Source: Mycolicibacterium moriokaense | GTDB lineage: Bacteria > Actinomycetota > Actinomycetes > Mycobacteriales > Mycobacteriaceae | Reading direction: 5' to 3' | NCBI RefSeq assembly: GCF_003201655.1 | Contig: NZ_QJJU01000012.1 | Location: 169,489 to 202,034 of the forward strand | DNA: 32,546 nt | Shown: one piece after another, positions 14,593 through 23,419 of the stretch | Position numbering within the stretch: the stretch's first letter is position 1 | Layout: every line of letters starts with the position of its first letter | Notes under the pieces: model-generated | Database searches by the model: none | Told to the model about the DNA's origin: nothing | Seen by the model: only the letters and a program-made list of their open reading frames with translations | Position numbers and translations under genes: made by a program

Positions 14593-15741
14593 GTGGACTT
14601 CGAAATGGGTCAGAAAGCTGCGGAGCTCCGCGGTGACTTGCGCGAACTGGTGAAAGACCATGTGCCCGAGCACTTCCTTGGTGCGTTCACCGACAATCCC
14701 GCCGACCTCGAGACCGCCCAGCAGTTCTGTCGAACCATGGCCGAACGCAACCTGCTCTGCATGGCGTGGCCCGAGGAGTTCGGCGGAAGCGGCGCATCGG
14801 TGTGGGAACAAACCGTGGTGCGCGAAGAGATGTGGGCGCACCACGAACCCCGTGGCGCGCAGTACATGGGGGTCAACTGGGTCGGTCCCATCATCATGCG
14901 TCACGGCACGGAGGAGCAGCAGCGCAAGCATCTGCCACCCATCGCAGGCGGCGAGGTGATCTGGTGCCAGGGCTTCTCCGAGCCGGAGGCGGGTTCGGAC
15001 CTCGCGTCGCTGCGCACGTCCGCGCGGCGCGACGGCGACAGCTGGCTGGTCAGCGGTCAGAAGATCTGGACGTCCTACGCCACCATGGCGCAGTGGTGCT
15101 TCCTGCTCGCCCGCACGTCCAAGGGTGAGAAGAAGCAGCAGGGCTTGACGATTTTCCTTGTCCCGATGGATGATCCGGCGATCCAGGTGCGGCCGATCCG
15201 CTGCATGATGGGTCCGCACCACCTCAACGAGGTGTTCTTCGACGATCTGCGGGTTACCGATGCCGACGTGCTCGGCACCGTCGACGCGGGCTGGTCGATC
15301 GTGCAGGACGTGATGTCGTTCGAGCGGGTCGGAATCGCCCGCTACGCCCGCTGCGAGCGATTACTCACCGCCGCACCGACCGTGCTCGGCGACCGCTGGG
15401 ACGACTTGCCAGCGGAGTTACGGGCTCGCTGGGTCCGGATGCTGACGCATTGCCGTAGGGCCCGGCTGATGGCATATCGCGTTGTCGATCTGCAGAGCAG
15501 CGGGCGCATCCAACCTGGTGACGCCGCGGCGTACCGGATCGCGGTGACGAAGCTGGACCAGGACAGCGCGGAGGTGTTGATGGATATCGCCGCCGAAGTG
15601 TCACACGACGACCCGCGCGCGAAGTGGTTCCTCGGCGAGGTCGAGGACCACTGGAAGTACTCGCAAGCCTCCACTGTGTCGTCCGGCAGCATCGAGATGC
15701 AGCGCATCCTGCTGTCGCGGTCCCTGTTGGCGGCCAAATGA
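14593..15741 (+). CDS. Acyl-CoA dehydrogenase, large (catalytic) subunit of pair 1
   Basis: The 382-residue protein has the acyl-CoA dehydrogenase signature WCQGFSEPEAGSDLASLRT (124-142) and a C-terminal IEMQRILLSR helix. The usual MCAD catalytic Glu near the C-terminus is replaced by Ser (SSGSIEMQR), while Glu244 in SFERVGIAR sits where isovaleryl- and long-chain-type enzymes carry theirs. GTG 14593 is the start, with AGGA upstream, 8 bp after the CoA-transferase stop. The next gene overlaps by 4 bp and encodes a diverged partner, the arrangement of mycobacterial alpha2beta2 dehydrogenases that work on steroid-like CoA esters. It probably makes the alpha,beta-unsaturated CoA ester. Confidence 0.87.
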   Translation: MDFEMGQKAAELRGDLRELVKDHVPEHFLGAFTDNPADLETAQQFCRTMAERNLLCMAWPEEFGGSGASVWEQTVVREEMWAHHEPRGAQYMGVNWVGPIIMRHGTEEQQRKHLPPIAGGEVIWCQGFSEPEAGSDLASLRTSARRDGDSWLVSGQKIWTSYATMAQWCFLLARTSKGEKKQQGLTIFLVPMDDPAIQVRPIRCMMGPHHLNEVFFDDLRVTDADVLGTVDAGWSIVQDVMSFERVGIARYARCERLLTAAPTVLGDRWDDLPAELRARWVRMLTHCRRARLMAYRVVDLQSSGRIQPGDAAAYRIAVTKLDQDSAEVLMDIAAEVSHDDPRAKWFLGEVEDHWKYSQASTVSSGSIEMQRILLSRSLLAAK

Positions 15742-16655
15742 TCCTCGATCTCGGCGACGACGCCAAAGAGTATGGCCGGCAAGCGCTTCGGGCGTTTGAG
15801 GCCGCCGGTGGCGACCAGCTGGTGCAGCAGGCCGAGGCCAAACCGGATCTCCGCGAGTCGCTGGCGGGTCCAGTGCTCGCCGAGCTCGGCGCCTGGGAGC
15901 TCGACCCACGCACCGATACCGACGGACTCGAGGCCGCCGCGGCCCTCTGCCGCAGCGCAGGCTACTGGGCGTTGCCGTACCCGGTGGCGGAGCGCCTCGC
16001 CAAACCGACCGAACTGGACGTCGACGGGTTGATCGTCGTCGCCGACACCCGACCGTCCGGCGTGGTGGCGGGCCTCGAGTCCCGCTGGGCGGCGGTGTCT
16101 TTGGATGGTGCGCGAAGAAAGGTCGTCGGGCAGGGTGCGGCCGGTCCGGGTTTCGTGGCTGAACTGGAACTGTCCGGGATCGACGAGAACGGCGCTGGCG
16201 ACGTCGCGCTCGGACTCGTCCTTCCGTGCTGGACCCTGCTCGGCATGCTCGATCGCGCGATGGAGTTGACGATCGCGCATGTGAACCTGCGCAAGCAGTT
16301 CGGGCAGCCGTTGTCGTCGTTCCAGGGTGTGCAGTTCCAGCTGACCGACGCCGAGGTAGAACGCAGCGGAGTGGAGATCCTGGCGAAGTACGCGCTGTGG
16401 AGCATCGCGACCGAACGACCCGAGGCGACCGACGATGCCCTGGCGCTGCGCATGTCGGCCATCGAGGCGGCGGAGGTCGTGTTCCGCGTCTGTCACCAGT
16501 TGCACGGGGCCGTCGGCTTCTGCGACGAGACCACACTGTCGTGGCTGTCCCGCTACAGCCAGCCACTGCGTCGGCTGCCGTTGGGACTGTCCGCGACTCG
16601 CGACCTGCTGACCGGCAGGGTCGGCGGAGAAGGCTTGACGGGGTTGTTCGCATGA
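15738..16655 (+). CDS. Acyl-CoA dehydrogenase-like small subunit of pair 1
   Basis: The 305-residue protein is shorter and more divergent than ordinary acyl-CoA dehydrogenases. It keeps the FAD-contact region LRKQFGQPLSSFQGVQFQ and the C-terminal HQLHGAVGFCDET motif, but the N-terminal half is degenerate and lacks the EPEAGSD signature. This pattern matches the non-catalytic partner of mycobacterial heterotetrameric dehydrogenases, where two different chains form one FAD site. The ATG at 15738 overlaps the preceding stop (ATGA), and the next gene again starts by ATGA overlap. Without the large subunit it is probably inactive. Confidence 0.85.
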   Translation: MILDLGDDAKEYGRQALRAFEAAGGDQLVQQAEAKPDLRESLAGPVLAELGAWELDPRTDTDGLEAAAALCRSAGYWALPYPVAERLAKPTELDVDGLIVVADTRPSGVVAGLESRWAAVSLDGARRKVVGQGAAGPGFVAELELSGIDENGAGDVALGLVLPCWTLLGMLDRAMELTIAHVNLRKQFGQPLSSFQGVQFQLTDAEVERSGVEILAKYALWSIATERPEATDDALALRMSAIEAAEVVFRVCHQLHGAVGFCDETTLSWLSRYSQPLRRLPLGLSATRDLLTGRVGGEGLTGLFA

Positions 16656-17857
16656 CCGGCGAAACTGAAGACCTGCAGGAGAATTCGCCGGAATCTCCTG
16701 CAGAAGTTCAGTTTCGGCAAGAGGTGCGCGCGTGGTGCGTCGAGCACATCCCGCCGGACTGGCGCGCCGAACAGACCGGCGTCGACGACGAGGAGTTCGT
16801 CCGCTTCCAGAAGGCGTGGTTCGCCGAATTGCACAGTGCCGGATACGCGGTGCCGCACTGGCCGCGGGAATGGGGCGGCGGACTGTCGGTGGCCGAACAG
16901 GTCATCCTCTACCAGGAGTTGGCCGCCCACGACGCACCCCGGCTGGTGCTGGCCTTCGTCAGCATCCACCACGCCGCGTCGACCCTGCTGGTGGCGGGCA
17001 CCGACGAGCAGCGTCGCCGCCATCTTCCTGCAATTCTCGACGGCGAGGTCTGGGTTCAAGGCTTCTCCGAGCCGGAGGCCGGGTCCGACCTCGCCAGCCT
17101 TCGCACGTCGGCGCGGCGCGAAGATGACTCCTACATCGTCAACGGTCAGAAGCTGTGGGCCAGCGGCGGCAAGCACGCCGACTGGTGTCTGCTGCTGGCC
17201 CGCACCGACCCGGATGCGCCCAAACGCAAAGGCATTTCGTACTTCCTGCTCGACATGACCACGCCTGGCGTCGAGGTGCGACCGATCCGCAACGCGATCG
17301 GCGACTCACACTTCTGTGAGATCTTCCTCAACGACGTGTCGATCCCCGCCGCGAATCTCGTCGGCGCCGAGAACGCGGGATGGCAAGTGGCGCAGTCGAC
17401 TCTGGGGGCTGAGCGCGGCCTGACAATGCTGGAACTCGCGGAGCGCCTTGGCAACGCGGGCTTCCGCAGGCTGGTGCAGGCATGTCCCGTTGACGACCCA
17501 GTGGTGGCTGACCGGCTCGCACAGTTCGAGATCGAGATCACCGGGCTTCGCGGGCTGTGCAGGAAGATGGTCGAAGAGAACGAGGCGGGTACCGCGGGCC
17601 CGGCGGACGCGTCGATCGTCAAGCTTTACTACAGCGAGTTGTTGCAGCGGCTCACCGATTTCGGCGCTGAGGTCGGCGGCGTGAAAGCCCACACCGAGTT
17701 GACCAAGCCCATGTCGAGCGGATGGGAGTCCGGGTCCTGGGTGCTCGACTTCATCGGCTCGTGGGAGTGGACGATCCCCGGCGGATCGAGCGAGATCCAG
17801 CGCACCATCATCGCCGAGCGGGGCCTCGGGCTGCCGCGAGAACCGAGCGTGGTCTGA
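16652..17857 (+). CDS. Acyl-CoA dehydrogenase, large (catalytic) subunit of pair 2
   Basis: The 401-residue protein carries WVQGFSEPEAGSDLASLRT (134-152), a WPREWGG N-terminal motif common in FadE-type enzymes of steroid catabolism, and the C-terminal GGSSEIQRTIIAERGLGLPR. As in pair 1, the MCAD-type Glu is absent (Gly at that place), and Glu254 in GAERGLTML is a candidate base. The signature stretch is nearly identical to that of the 14593 gene, while the rest is different, so the two are ancient paralogues rather than a recent copy. It is followed by its own small partner, overlapping by one base. Confidence 0.87.
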   Translation: MTGETEDLQENSPESPAEVQFRQEVRAWCVEHIPPDWRAEQTGVDDEEFVRFQKAWFAELHSAGYAVPHWPREWGGGLSVAEQVILYQELAAHDAPRLVLAFVSIHHAASTLLVAGTDEQRRRHLPAILDGEVWVQGFSEPEAGSDLASLRTSARREDDSYIVNGQKLWASGGKHADWCLLLARTDPDAPKRKGISYFLLDMTTPGVEVRPIRNAIGDSHFCEIFLNDVSIPAANLVGAENAGWQVAQSTLGAERGLTMLELAERLGNAGFRRLVQACPVDDPVVADRLAQFEIEITGLRGLCRKMVEENEAGTAGPADASIVKLYYSELLQRLTDFGAEVGGVKAHTELTKPMSSGWESGSWVLDFIGSWEWTIPGGSSEIQRTIIAERGLGLPREPSVV

Positions 17858-18813
17858 TGGCACAAGACTTCGACGAGTTTCACGAAGAACTCAGATCGGT
17901 GGCGGGCGACCTGCTCGCCAAGGATCGGACCATCGACTGGCCGGTGCTCGTCGAGGCGGGTTGGGTCGGGCTGGAGATCCCCGAGGAGTTCGGTGGCGCA
18001 GGTGCCACATTCGCGGAAGCCGCAGTCATCTGTCAGGAGATGGGCCGCGCCGCAAGCACGAACAACTTTCTCGGCAGCGCGGTCCTTGCGGTCGGCGCCC
18101 TGAAAGCGCTGCAGCCCAGCGATACTCGCGACACGCTGCTGGCCGATGTGGCGTCCGGTGCCGTCAGAGTGGCAGTGGCTCTTGAGCCGCTGCAGTTCGT
18201 GCCCGACGCCGAGGGGGCCGACCGGATCCTGGTCATCGCCGACGGCGGCGTTGCCGAGGTGGCCGCGACAGTCACCCCGCGACCGGTCCTCGACGAGACA
18301 CGCAGGCTGGCCACCGTGACCGCCGACGGTGAAGCCGCAGAAGTGCTGCGATTCGAAGGAGACCCCGAGGCGGCGGTCCGCCGACTGCACGATCGGGCCG
18401 CCGTCGCCGTCGCATGCGACAGTCTCGGCCTGTCCGAGGCCATGCTCTCCGCGACGGTCGCCTATGCCAAGGTGCGCCAGCAGTTCGGCAGGCCAATCGG
18501 CTCCTTCCAGGCGGTCAAGCACGCCTGCGCCGACATGCAGGTGGCCATCACCGTCTCCCGCCAACTCGTCAGTGCCGCAGTCGAAGCCGTCGCCGAAGAC
18601 CGACCGGATGCCAGTGTGGCTGCCGCGATGGCGAAGTCGTACGCCTGCAGCGCCGCCGTCGACGTGGCGGGTAAGGCCATGCAACTGCACGGCGGCATCG
18701 GATACGCGTGGGAGAGCGGCATCCACGTCTACCTCAAACGCGCCGCACTCAATCGTTCACTGTTCGGATCACCTGCGGCTCACCGCAGACAACTGGCTCA
18801 GCGCTATCTGTAA
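17857..18813 (+). CDS. Acyl-CoA dehydrogenase-like small subunit of pair 2
   Basis: The 318-residue protein starts with an intact N-terminal helical motif (GWVGLEIPEEFGGAGATF) but has a shortened middle domain without the EPEAGSD signature. It retains VRQQFGRPIGSFQAVKH and MQLHGGIGYAWES, the FAD/ADP-binding elements of the C-terminal domain. This fits the beta-like partner of a heterotetrameric dehydrogenase. The start codon overlaps the preceding stop by one base (TGATG), so translation is coupled. Two complete pairs in a row suggest two successive dehydrogenations or two chain positions. Confidence 0.85.
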   Translation: MAQDFDEFHEELRSVAGDLLAKDRTIDWPVLVEAGWVGLEIPEEFGGAGATFAEAAVICQEMGRAASTNNFLGSAVLAVGALKALQPSDTRDTLLADVASGAVRVAVALEPLQFVPDAEGADRILVIADGGVAEVAATVTPRPVLDETRRLATVTADGEAAEVLRFEGDPEAAVRRLHDRAAVAVACDSLGLSEAMLSATVAYAKVRQQFGRPIGSFQAVKHACADMQVAITVSRQLVSAAVEAVAEDRPDASVAAAMAKSYACSAAVDVAGKAMQLHGGIGYAWESGIHVYLKRAALNRSLFGSPAAHRRQLAQRYL

Positions 18814-18832
18814 AGGAATCAAGGAGTTTCAC

Positions 18833-20539
18833 ATGGGTGTACCCGTCTACAAACGCATTCTCGACCTGTTCGAGGCCGAGGGCGTCAACACGCTGTTCGG
18901 CATCCCGGACCCCAACTTCGTGCACATGTTCTCCGAGGCCGACGCGCGCGGCTGGTCGGTGGTGGCACCGCATCACGAGTTGAGCGCCGGTTTCATGGCC
19001 GAGGCGGCGTCGCGGATGACAGGGAAGCCCGGTCTGTGCATCGGCACACTGGGCCCCGGAGTCGCCAACATCGCAGGGGCGATGATGTGTGCCTACGTGG
19101 AGAACTCGCCGGTGATCTTTCTCGGCGGTCAGCGCGCCCGCATCACCGAGCGGCGGGTGCGCCGCGGTCGTATCCAATTCGTCCAGCAGGAGGGGCTTTT
19201 CACCCCGTCAGTGAAGTACAGCAGCTCGATTGAGTACGCCGACCAGACCGACGAGATCGTCCGCGAGGCGATCCGCCGCGCGATGTCCGGCACGCCGGGG
19301 CCGTCCTACGTCGAGTTCCCGTCCCATGTCATTCTCGAGGAGCTCGACGTTCCGGATCCGTTGCCGCCAAGCAGGTATCGCCTCGTCAACCAGGGCGCGG
19401 GGGCAAGCGAGATTGCAGAGGCCGCCAAGCTCGTCCGGGAGGCCAAGAGCCCGATCCTGCTAGTCGGCCACGGCGTGCACACCTCTCGTACCGGGGCTGT
19501 GGTCAAGGAACTCGCCGATCTGATGGCCTGCCCGGTGATTCAGACCTCTGGCGGCACCTCTTTCATCGCCGGGCTGGAGGACCGCACCTTCGCCTACGGG
19601 TTCTCGCCCGCTGCCGTCGAAGCGGTGGTGAAGTCCGACCTGTGCGTGGCGCTCGGCACCGAACTCGGCGAGCCGAGCCACTACGGCAAGACCCGGCACT
19701 GGGCAGAGAACGATGCCAACCGCAAATGGGTGCTTGTCGAACAGGATCCGGTGGCCATCGGCGTGAACCGTCCGATCGACGTGCCGTTGGTCGGCGACCT
19801 GCGCGGTGTCGTTCCCCAGTTGGTCGCCGCGCTCAAGGACAGCCCCCGGCCGCCCTCCGTCGACCTCGACCGGTGGATCAAGGAGGACGCCGCCGAGCTG
19901 GCCCAGCTCGCCGAGAACGCGCCAACGGGAAGAACGCCCGTCCACCCGGCCCGCTATGTCGTCGAAGCCACCAAGGCGTTCCCCGAGGACGGCATCCTGG
20001 TGCGCGACGGCGGGGCCACCGTCATCTTCCAGTGGACCTACTCGCAGGCCAAGCCGCACGACGTGATCTGGAACCAGAACTTCGGCCACCTCGGCACCGG
20101 CCTGCCCTACGCCGTCGGCGCGTCTGTCGCTGAGGGCGGTAAGCGTCCGGTGATGCTGCTGACCAGCGACTCCGCATTCCTGTTCCACATCGCCGAGCTG
20201 GAGACGGCCGCGCGTCAGAACCTGCCGCTGGTGTGTGTGGTCGGCGTCGACCATCAGTGGGGACTGGAGGTCGGCGTCTACAAGCGCACGTTCGAGCAGC
20301 CGTCGCCGCAGCCCGGTGTGCACTGGAGCAAGGACGTGCGGTTCGACAAGATCGCCGAAGGGTTCGGATGCCACGGCGAGTATGTCGAGAAGGAGGACGA
20401 GATCGGGCCTGCCATCGAACGGGCCTTCGCCAGCGGCAAGACCGCCGTAGTCCACGTCTGCATCGATCCCAAGGCCAACTCGGAGGAGATGCCGAAGTAC
20501 GACGAATTCCGAACCTGGTATGCAGAAGGAACTCAGTAG
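18833..20539 (+). CDS. Thiamine diphosphate-dependent enzyme (acetolactate synthase / 2-hydroxyacyl-CoA lyase-like)
   Basis: The 568-residue protein has the three-domain layout of the ALS/decarboxylase group. The activating Glu49 lies in HHELSAG, and the middle domain includes LLVGHGVHTSRTGAVVKELA. The metal motif is unusual: SDSAF (445-449) replaces the GDG start, and Asp473 (VGVDHQWG) stands where an Asn normally binds the metal; the 27-residue spacing is normal. A strong AAGGAG with 6-base spacing marks ATG 18833. It could cleave a 2-hydroxyacyl-CoA to an aldehyde plus formyl-CoA, or decarboxylate a 2-oxoacid; the aldehyde dehydrogenase next to it supports an aldehyde product. The exact reaction is not readable. 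Confidence 0.8.
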   Translation: MGVPVYKRILDLFEAEGVNTLFGIPDPNFVHMFSEADARGWSVVAPHHELSAGFMAEAASRMTGKPGLCIGTLGPGVANIAGAMMCAYVENSPVIFLGGQRARITERRVRRGRIQFVQQEGLFTPSVKYSSSIEYADQTDEIVREAIRRAMSGTPGPSYVEFPSHVILEELDVPDPLPPSRYRLVNQGAGASEIAEAAKLVREAKSPILLVGHGVHTSRTGAVVKELADLMACPVIQTSGGTSFIAGLEDRTFAYGFSPAAVEAVVKSDLCVALGTELGEPSHYGKTRHWAENDANRKWVLVEQDPVAIGVNRPIDVPLVGDLRGVVPQLVAALKDSPRPPSVDLDRWIKEDAAELAQLAENAPTGRTPVHPARYVVEATKAFPEDGILVRDGGATVIFQWTYSQAKPHDVIWNQNFGHLGTGLPYAVGASVAEGGKRPVMLLTSDSAFLFHIAELETAARQNLPLVCVVGVDHQWGLEVGVYKRTFEQPSPQPGVHWSKDVRFDKIAEGFGCHGEYVEKEDEIGPAIERAFASGKTAVVHVCIDPKANSEEMPKYDEFRTWYAEGTQ

Positions 20540-20553
20540 GGAAGGGTGGAGAC

Positions 20554-21990
20554 ATGCGTGAATATCTGAAGTTCTACATCGATGGGGAATGGGTCGACCC
20601 GGTCGAGTTGAAGACCCTGGACGTCGACAACCCGACGACCGAGCAGGTGTCCGGCAAGATCGCGATCGGCACCGCAGCCGACGTCGACAAGGCGGTCAAG
20701 GCGGCCCGCAAGGCGTTCGCGACATGGTCGGTCAGCACCCGCGAGGAGCGGCTGGACCTGCTGCAGGCGATCCTCGCCGAGTACCAGAAGCGCTCCGGCG
20801 ACCTTGGCGCCGCGGTGTCAGAGGAGATGGGTGCCCCGCCGTCGCTGGGTTCGGGGGTCCAGGTCTATCTGGGCCTCGGTCATCTGAACAACGCCATCGA
20901 CGCCCTGAAGAACTACTCCTTCGAGGAACCGCGCGGTGCGGCGCTCGTGATCAAGGAGCCGATCGGCGTGTGCGGCCTGATCACCCCGTGGAACTGGCCG
21001 ATCAACCAGATCGCCTGCAAGGTATATCCCGCGCTGGCAACTGGCTGCACCATGGTGCTGAAGCCTTCCGAGGTTGCGCCGTACTCCGCGCAGATCTTCA
21101 CCGAGGTCATGGACGCCGCGGGTGTGCCTGCCGGCGTGTACAACCTCGTCTATGGAGACGGTGCCGGTGTCGGCGCTGCGATCTCGAGCCATCCCGACAT
21201 CGACATGGTGTCCTTCACCGGTTCGACCCGCGCCGGAATCGACGTCGCCAGGAACGCCGCGGCGACGGTGAAACGCGTGACCCAGGAGCTCGGTGGCAAG
21301 AGCCCGAACATCGTCCTCGACGACGACGCCTTCGCCGCGAACGTCGCGGCCGGCGTGGCCGCGATGATGCCCAACTCGGGTCAGAGCTGCAACGCGCCGT
21401 CGCGCATGCTCGTGCCCAAGACCCGTAAGGATGAAGCCATCGCTGCCGCGCGGGCGGCCGCCGAGCAGGTGACCGTCGGCGATCTGGACGACTCGGCTGC
21501 CATCGGGCCGGTGGCCTCCAAGGCGCAGTTCGACAAGATCCAGGGCCTTATTCAGAAAGGCATTGAGGAAGGTGCGACGGTCGTCGCAGGCGGTCCCGGG
21601 CGGCCCGACGGACTGGACACCGGCTACTACGTCAGGCCGACGGTGTTCGCGGATGTCACCAACGACATGACGATCGCACGCGAAGAGATCTTCGGTCCGG
21701 TGCTGTGCATCCTCGACTACGACGACCTCGACCAAGCGATCGAAATCGCCAACGACACCGACTACGGCCTCGCCGGTTACGTCGCGGCGGCCGACCTCGA
21801 GGCGGCGCGTGCGGTGGCGCGTCGGATTCGCGCCGGCCAGGTCGCCATCAACCACGCATTCGACCTGAACACGCCGTTCGGTGGATACAAGCGCAGCGGC
21901 AACGGTCGCGAATGGAGTGAGTACGGCTTCGACGAATACTTGGAGATCAAGGGCACTCTCGGGTACGCGCCGGAGGGGGCCACGCAGTAG
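20554..21990 (+). CDS. NAD(P)-dependent aldehyde dehydrogenase
   Basis: The 478-residue protein is a full aldehyde dehydrogenase: substrate-gate TPWNWP (144-149), cofactor loop FTGSTRAG (221-228), catalytic Glu245 in ELGGK, catalytic Cys279 in GQSC, and the EEIFGPVL motif in the C-terminal half. It follows the ThDP enzyme by 14 bp, with a GGTGGA ribosome binding site before ATG 20554. It would oxidise the aldehyde from the ThDP enzyme to an acid, which could then re-enter through a ligase or the CoA-transferase. Substrate range cannot be predicted; length and motifs are normal. Confidence 0.9.
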   Translation: MREYLKFYIDGEWVDPVELKTLDVDNPTTEQVSGKIAIGTAADVDKAVKAARKAFATWSVSTREERLDLLQAILAEYQKRSGDLGAAVSEEMGAPPSLGSGVQVYLGLGHLNNAIDALKNYSFEEPRGAALVIKEPIGVCGLITPWNWPINQIACKVYPALATGCTMVLKPSEVAPYSAQIFTEVMDAAGVPAGVYNLVYGDGAGVGAAISSHPDIDMVSFTGSTRAGIDVARNAAATVKRVTQELGGKSPNIVLDDDAFAANVAAGVAAMMPNSGQSCNAPSRMLVPKTRKDEAIAAARAAAEQVTVGDLDDSAAIGPVASKAQFDKIQGLIQKGIEEGATVVAGGPGRPDGLDTGYYVRPTVFADVTNDMTIAREEIFGPVLCILDYDDLDQAIEIANDTDYGLAGYVAAADLEAARAVARRIRAGQVAINHAFDLNTPFGGYKRSGNGREWSEYGFDEYLEIKGTLGYAPEGATQ

Positions 21991-22001
21991 CTCGACGCGG
22001 A

Positions 22002-22550
22002 ATGCACTCCAGCACTGAGCAATTGACGGCACTACTCGACCGCGAGAAGATCCGCGACTGCATTGCGCGCCTCGCTCGCGGCGAGGACCGCCGTGACGCG
22101 CGGCTCGTCAGCCGGTCATTCTGGCCGGACGCGACGATCGATATCGGGATCTTTGCCGGGTCCTTCGACGAGTATCTGGCATGGGTGGTGCCCGGCTCGC
22201 CGTCAATTCCGGTGACCCAGCATATGTTGGGGCAGACCGTGATTGAGTGCAGCGGCGATACTGCTTTCACGGAAACCCACGTGACCGCCTACCACCGGGT
22301 TGGCGCAGAAGAAGGGGATCGCGACACAGTCATCGGCGGGCGTTACCTCGACCGAATGGACAAGCGCGGGGCCTATTGGCGAATCGGGCAACGCACGATG
22401 CTCTACGACTGGTATCAGGACGTGGGCAGGTCGGCCGACTGGTCGCAGGGCCTGATGGGTTTGCCCTTCAGTGCCGACCACTACACCGGCAGGTCCGTCG
22501 GTGATTACAGCGAGACGTTCTACGGCAAGGGCGCGGAATGGCTGCGTTAA
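22002..22550 (+). CDS. SnoaL/NTF2-like protein 1 (possible dehydratase or isomerase)
   Basis: The 182-residue protein has the NTF2-like alpha+beta cone layout: an N-terminal helix LLDREKIRDCIARLARGEDR, then FWPDATIDIG, and GGRYLDRMDKRGAYWRIGQR near the end. It matches the second SnoaL-like gene (23409-23951) along its whole length, so they are paralogues. Asp29 and His74 occupy places where the bile acid 7-dehydratase BaiE and scytalone dehydratase-like proteins keep catalytic residues, so a dehydratase role is possible. Its end overlaps the following SDR by 13 bp. The annotation as an enzyme is inference. Confidence 0.75.
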   Translation: MHSSTEQLTALLDREKIRDCIARLARGEDRRDARLVSRSFWPDATIDIGIFAGSFDEYLAWVVPGSPSIPVTQHMLGQTVIECSGDTAFTETHVTAYHRVGAEEGDRDTVIGGRYLDRMDKRGAYWRIGQRTMLYDWYQDVGRSADWSQGLMGLPFSADHYTGRSVGDYSETFYGKGAEWLR

Positions 22551-23419
22551 CAGGCAAAGTCGCGGTCGTGACCGGTGCCAGCCGTGGAATCGGCAAGGGA
22601 ATCGCCGTCGCGTTGGGGGCGGAGGGTGCGGCCGTCTATGTCACCGGCCGCACCGTGACACCGGGCACGCATGAGCTGCCGGGGACCGTGGGCGAAACCG
22701 CGCAGGAGGTGGACCGCCGTGGCGGTACAGGCGTCGCCGTCCACGTCGACCATGCCGACGACAGCCAGGTGGTGGCGCTGTTCGACCAGATCCAGTGCGA
22801 GCAGGGCCGGCTCGACATCCTCGTCAACAACGCGTTCGCCCTTCCCGAGGACCTGACCGAACCGGGCCCGTTCTGGGAGAAGCCGCTAAGCCATTGGGGC
22901 ATGGTCGATGTCGGCGTCCGGTCCAACTATGTGGCGGCGCGGAACGCGGCGAAAATGATGGTTCCGCAGCAGTCGGGACTTATCGTCGCCATCTCCGGGT
23001 ATGCCGCTGTGACCTACACCTACGGCGTCATCTTCGGGATGTGCAAGACGGCCGTCGACCGGATGGCGCGGGACATGGCCGTCGAGCTCGAGGCGTACCA
23101 CGTCGCTTCGCTGTCGCTTTGGCAAGGCCTCACGTTCACCGAACGGGCCCAGCGCAACCTGCAACGCAGCCCTGACATGAAGAAGCAGACAGTGACCGAT
23201 CCCGCGGTGGGTTGCTCGCCCGAGTTTCCCGGTCGGGTGATCGCGGCGCTGGCAGCCGATCCCGACCTGATGGCGCGGTCGGGCGGCAGCTTCGTCGCCG
23301 CGGAGGTCGCGCGGGACTACGGGATTACCGACATCGACGGCAAGGTCATCCCATCGTTGCGCGGCGAACGAGGCGAGCCGATCTGGCATCCGATTGAGCA
23401 GGCCTGCCATGGACAGTGA
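22538..23419 (+). CDS. SDR protein with catalytic Tyr replaced by Phe
   Basis: The 293-residue protein has the SDR cofactor loop TGASRGIG (12-19), NNAF (97-100), and a DHRS1-like C-terminal half. Ser153 is present, but the residue four before Lys170 is Phe166 (FGMCK; codon TTC at 23033-23035), where active SDRs have Tyr. No frame problem is seen around it. Either the protein no longer does hydride chemistry in the usual way, another Tyr (160 or 162) takes part, or it has become a binding partner. It sits between two SnoaL-like paralogues with overlaps of 13 and 11 bp. Confidence 0.8.
   Translation: MAALTGKVAVVTGASRGIGKGIAVALGAEGAAVYVTGRTVTPGTHELPGTVGETAQEVDRRGGTGVAVHVDHADDSQVVALFDQIQCEQGRLDILVNNAFALPEDLTEPGPFWEKPLSHWGMVDVGVRSNYVAARNAAKMMVPQQSGLIVAISGYAAVTYTYGVIFGMCKTAVDRMARDMAVELEAYHVASLSLWQGLTFTERAQRNLQRSPDMKKQTVTDPAVGCSPEFPGRVIAALAADPDLMARSGGSFVAAEVARDYGITDIDGKVIPSLRGERGEPIWHPIEQACHGQ

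Noticed and set aside
18329..18832. Upstream extension of the ThDP enzyme
   Set aside because: It overlaps the small acyl-CoA dehydrogenase subunit out of frame, and a strong RBS marks ATG 18833.
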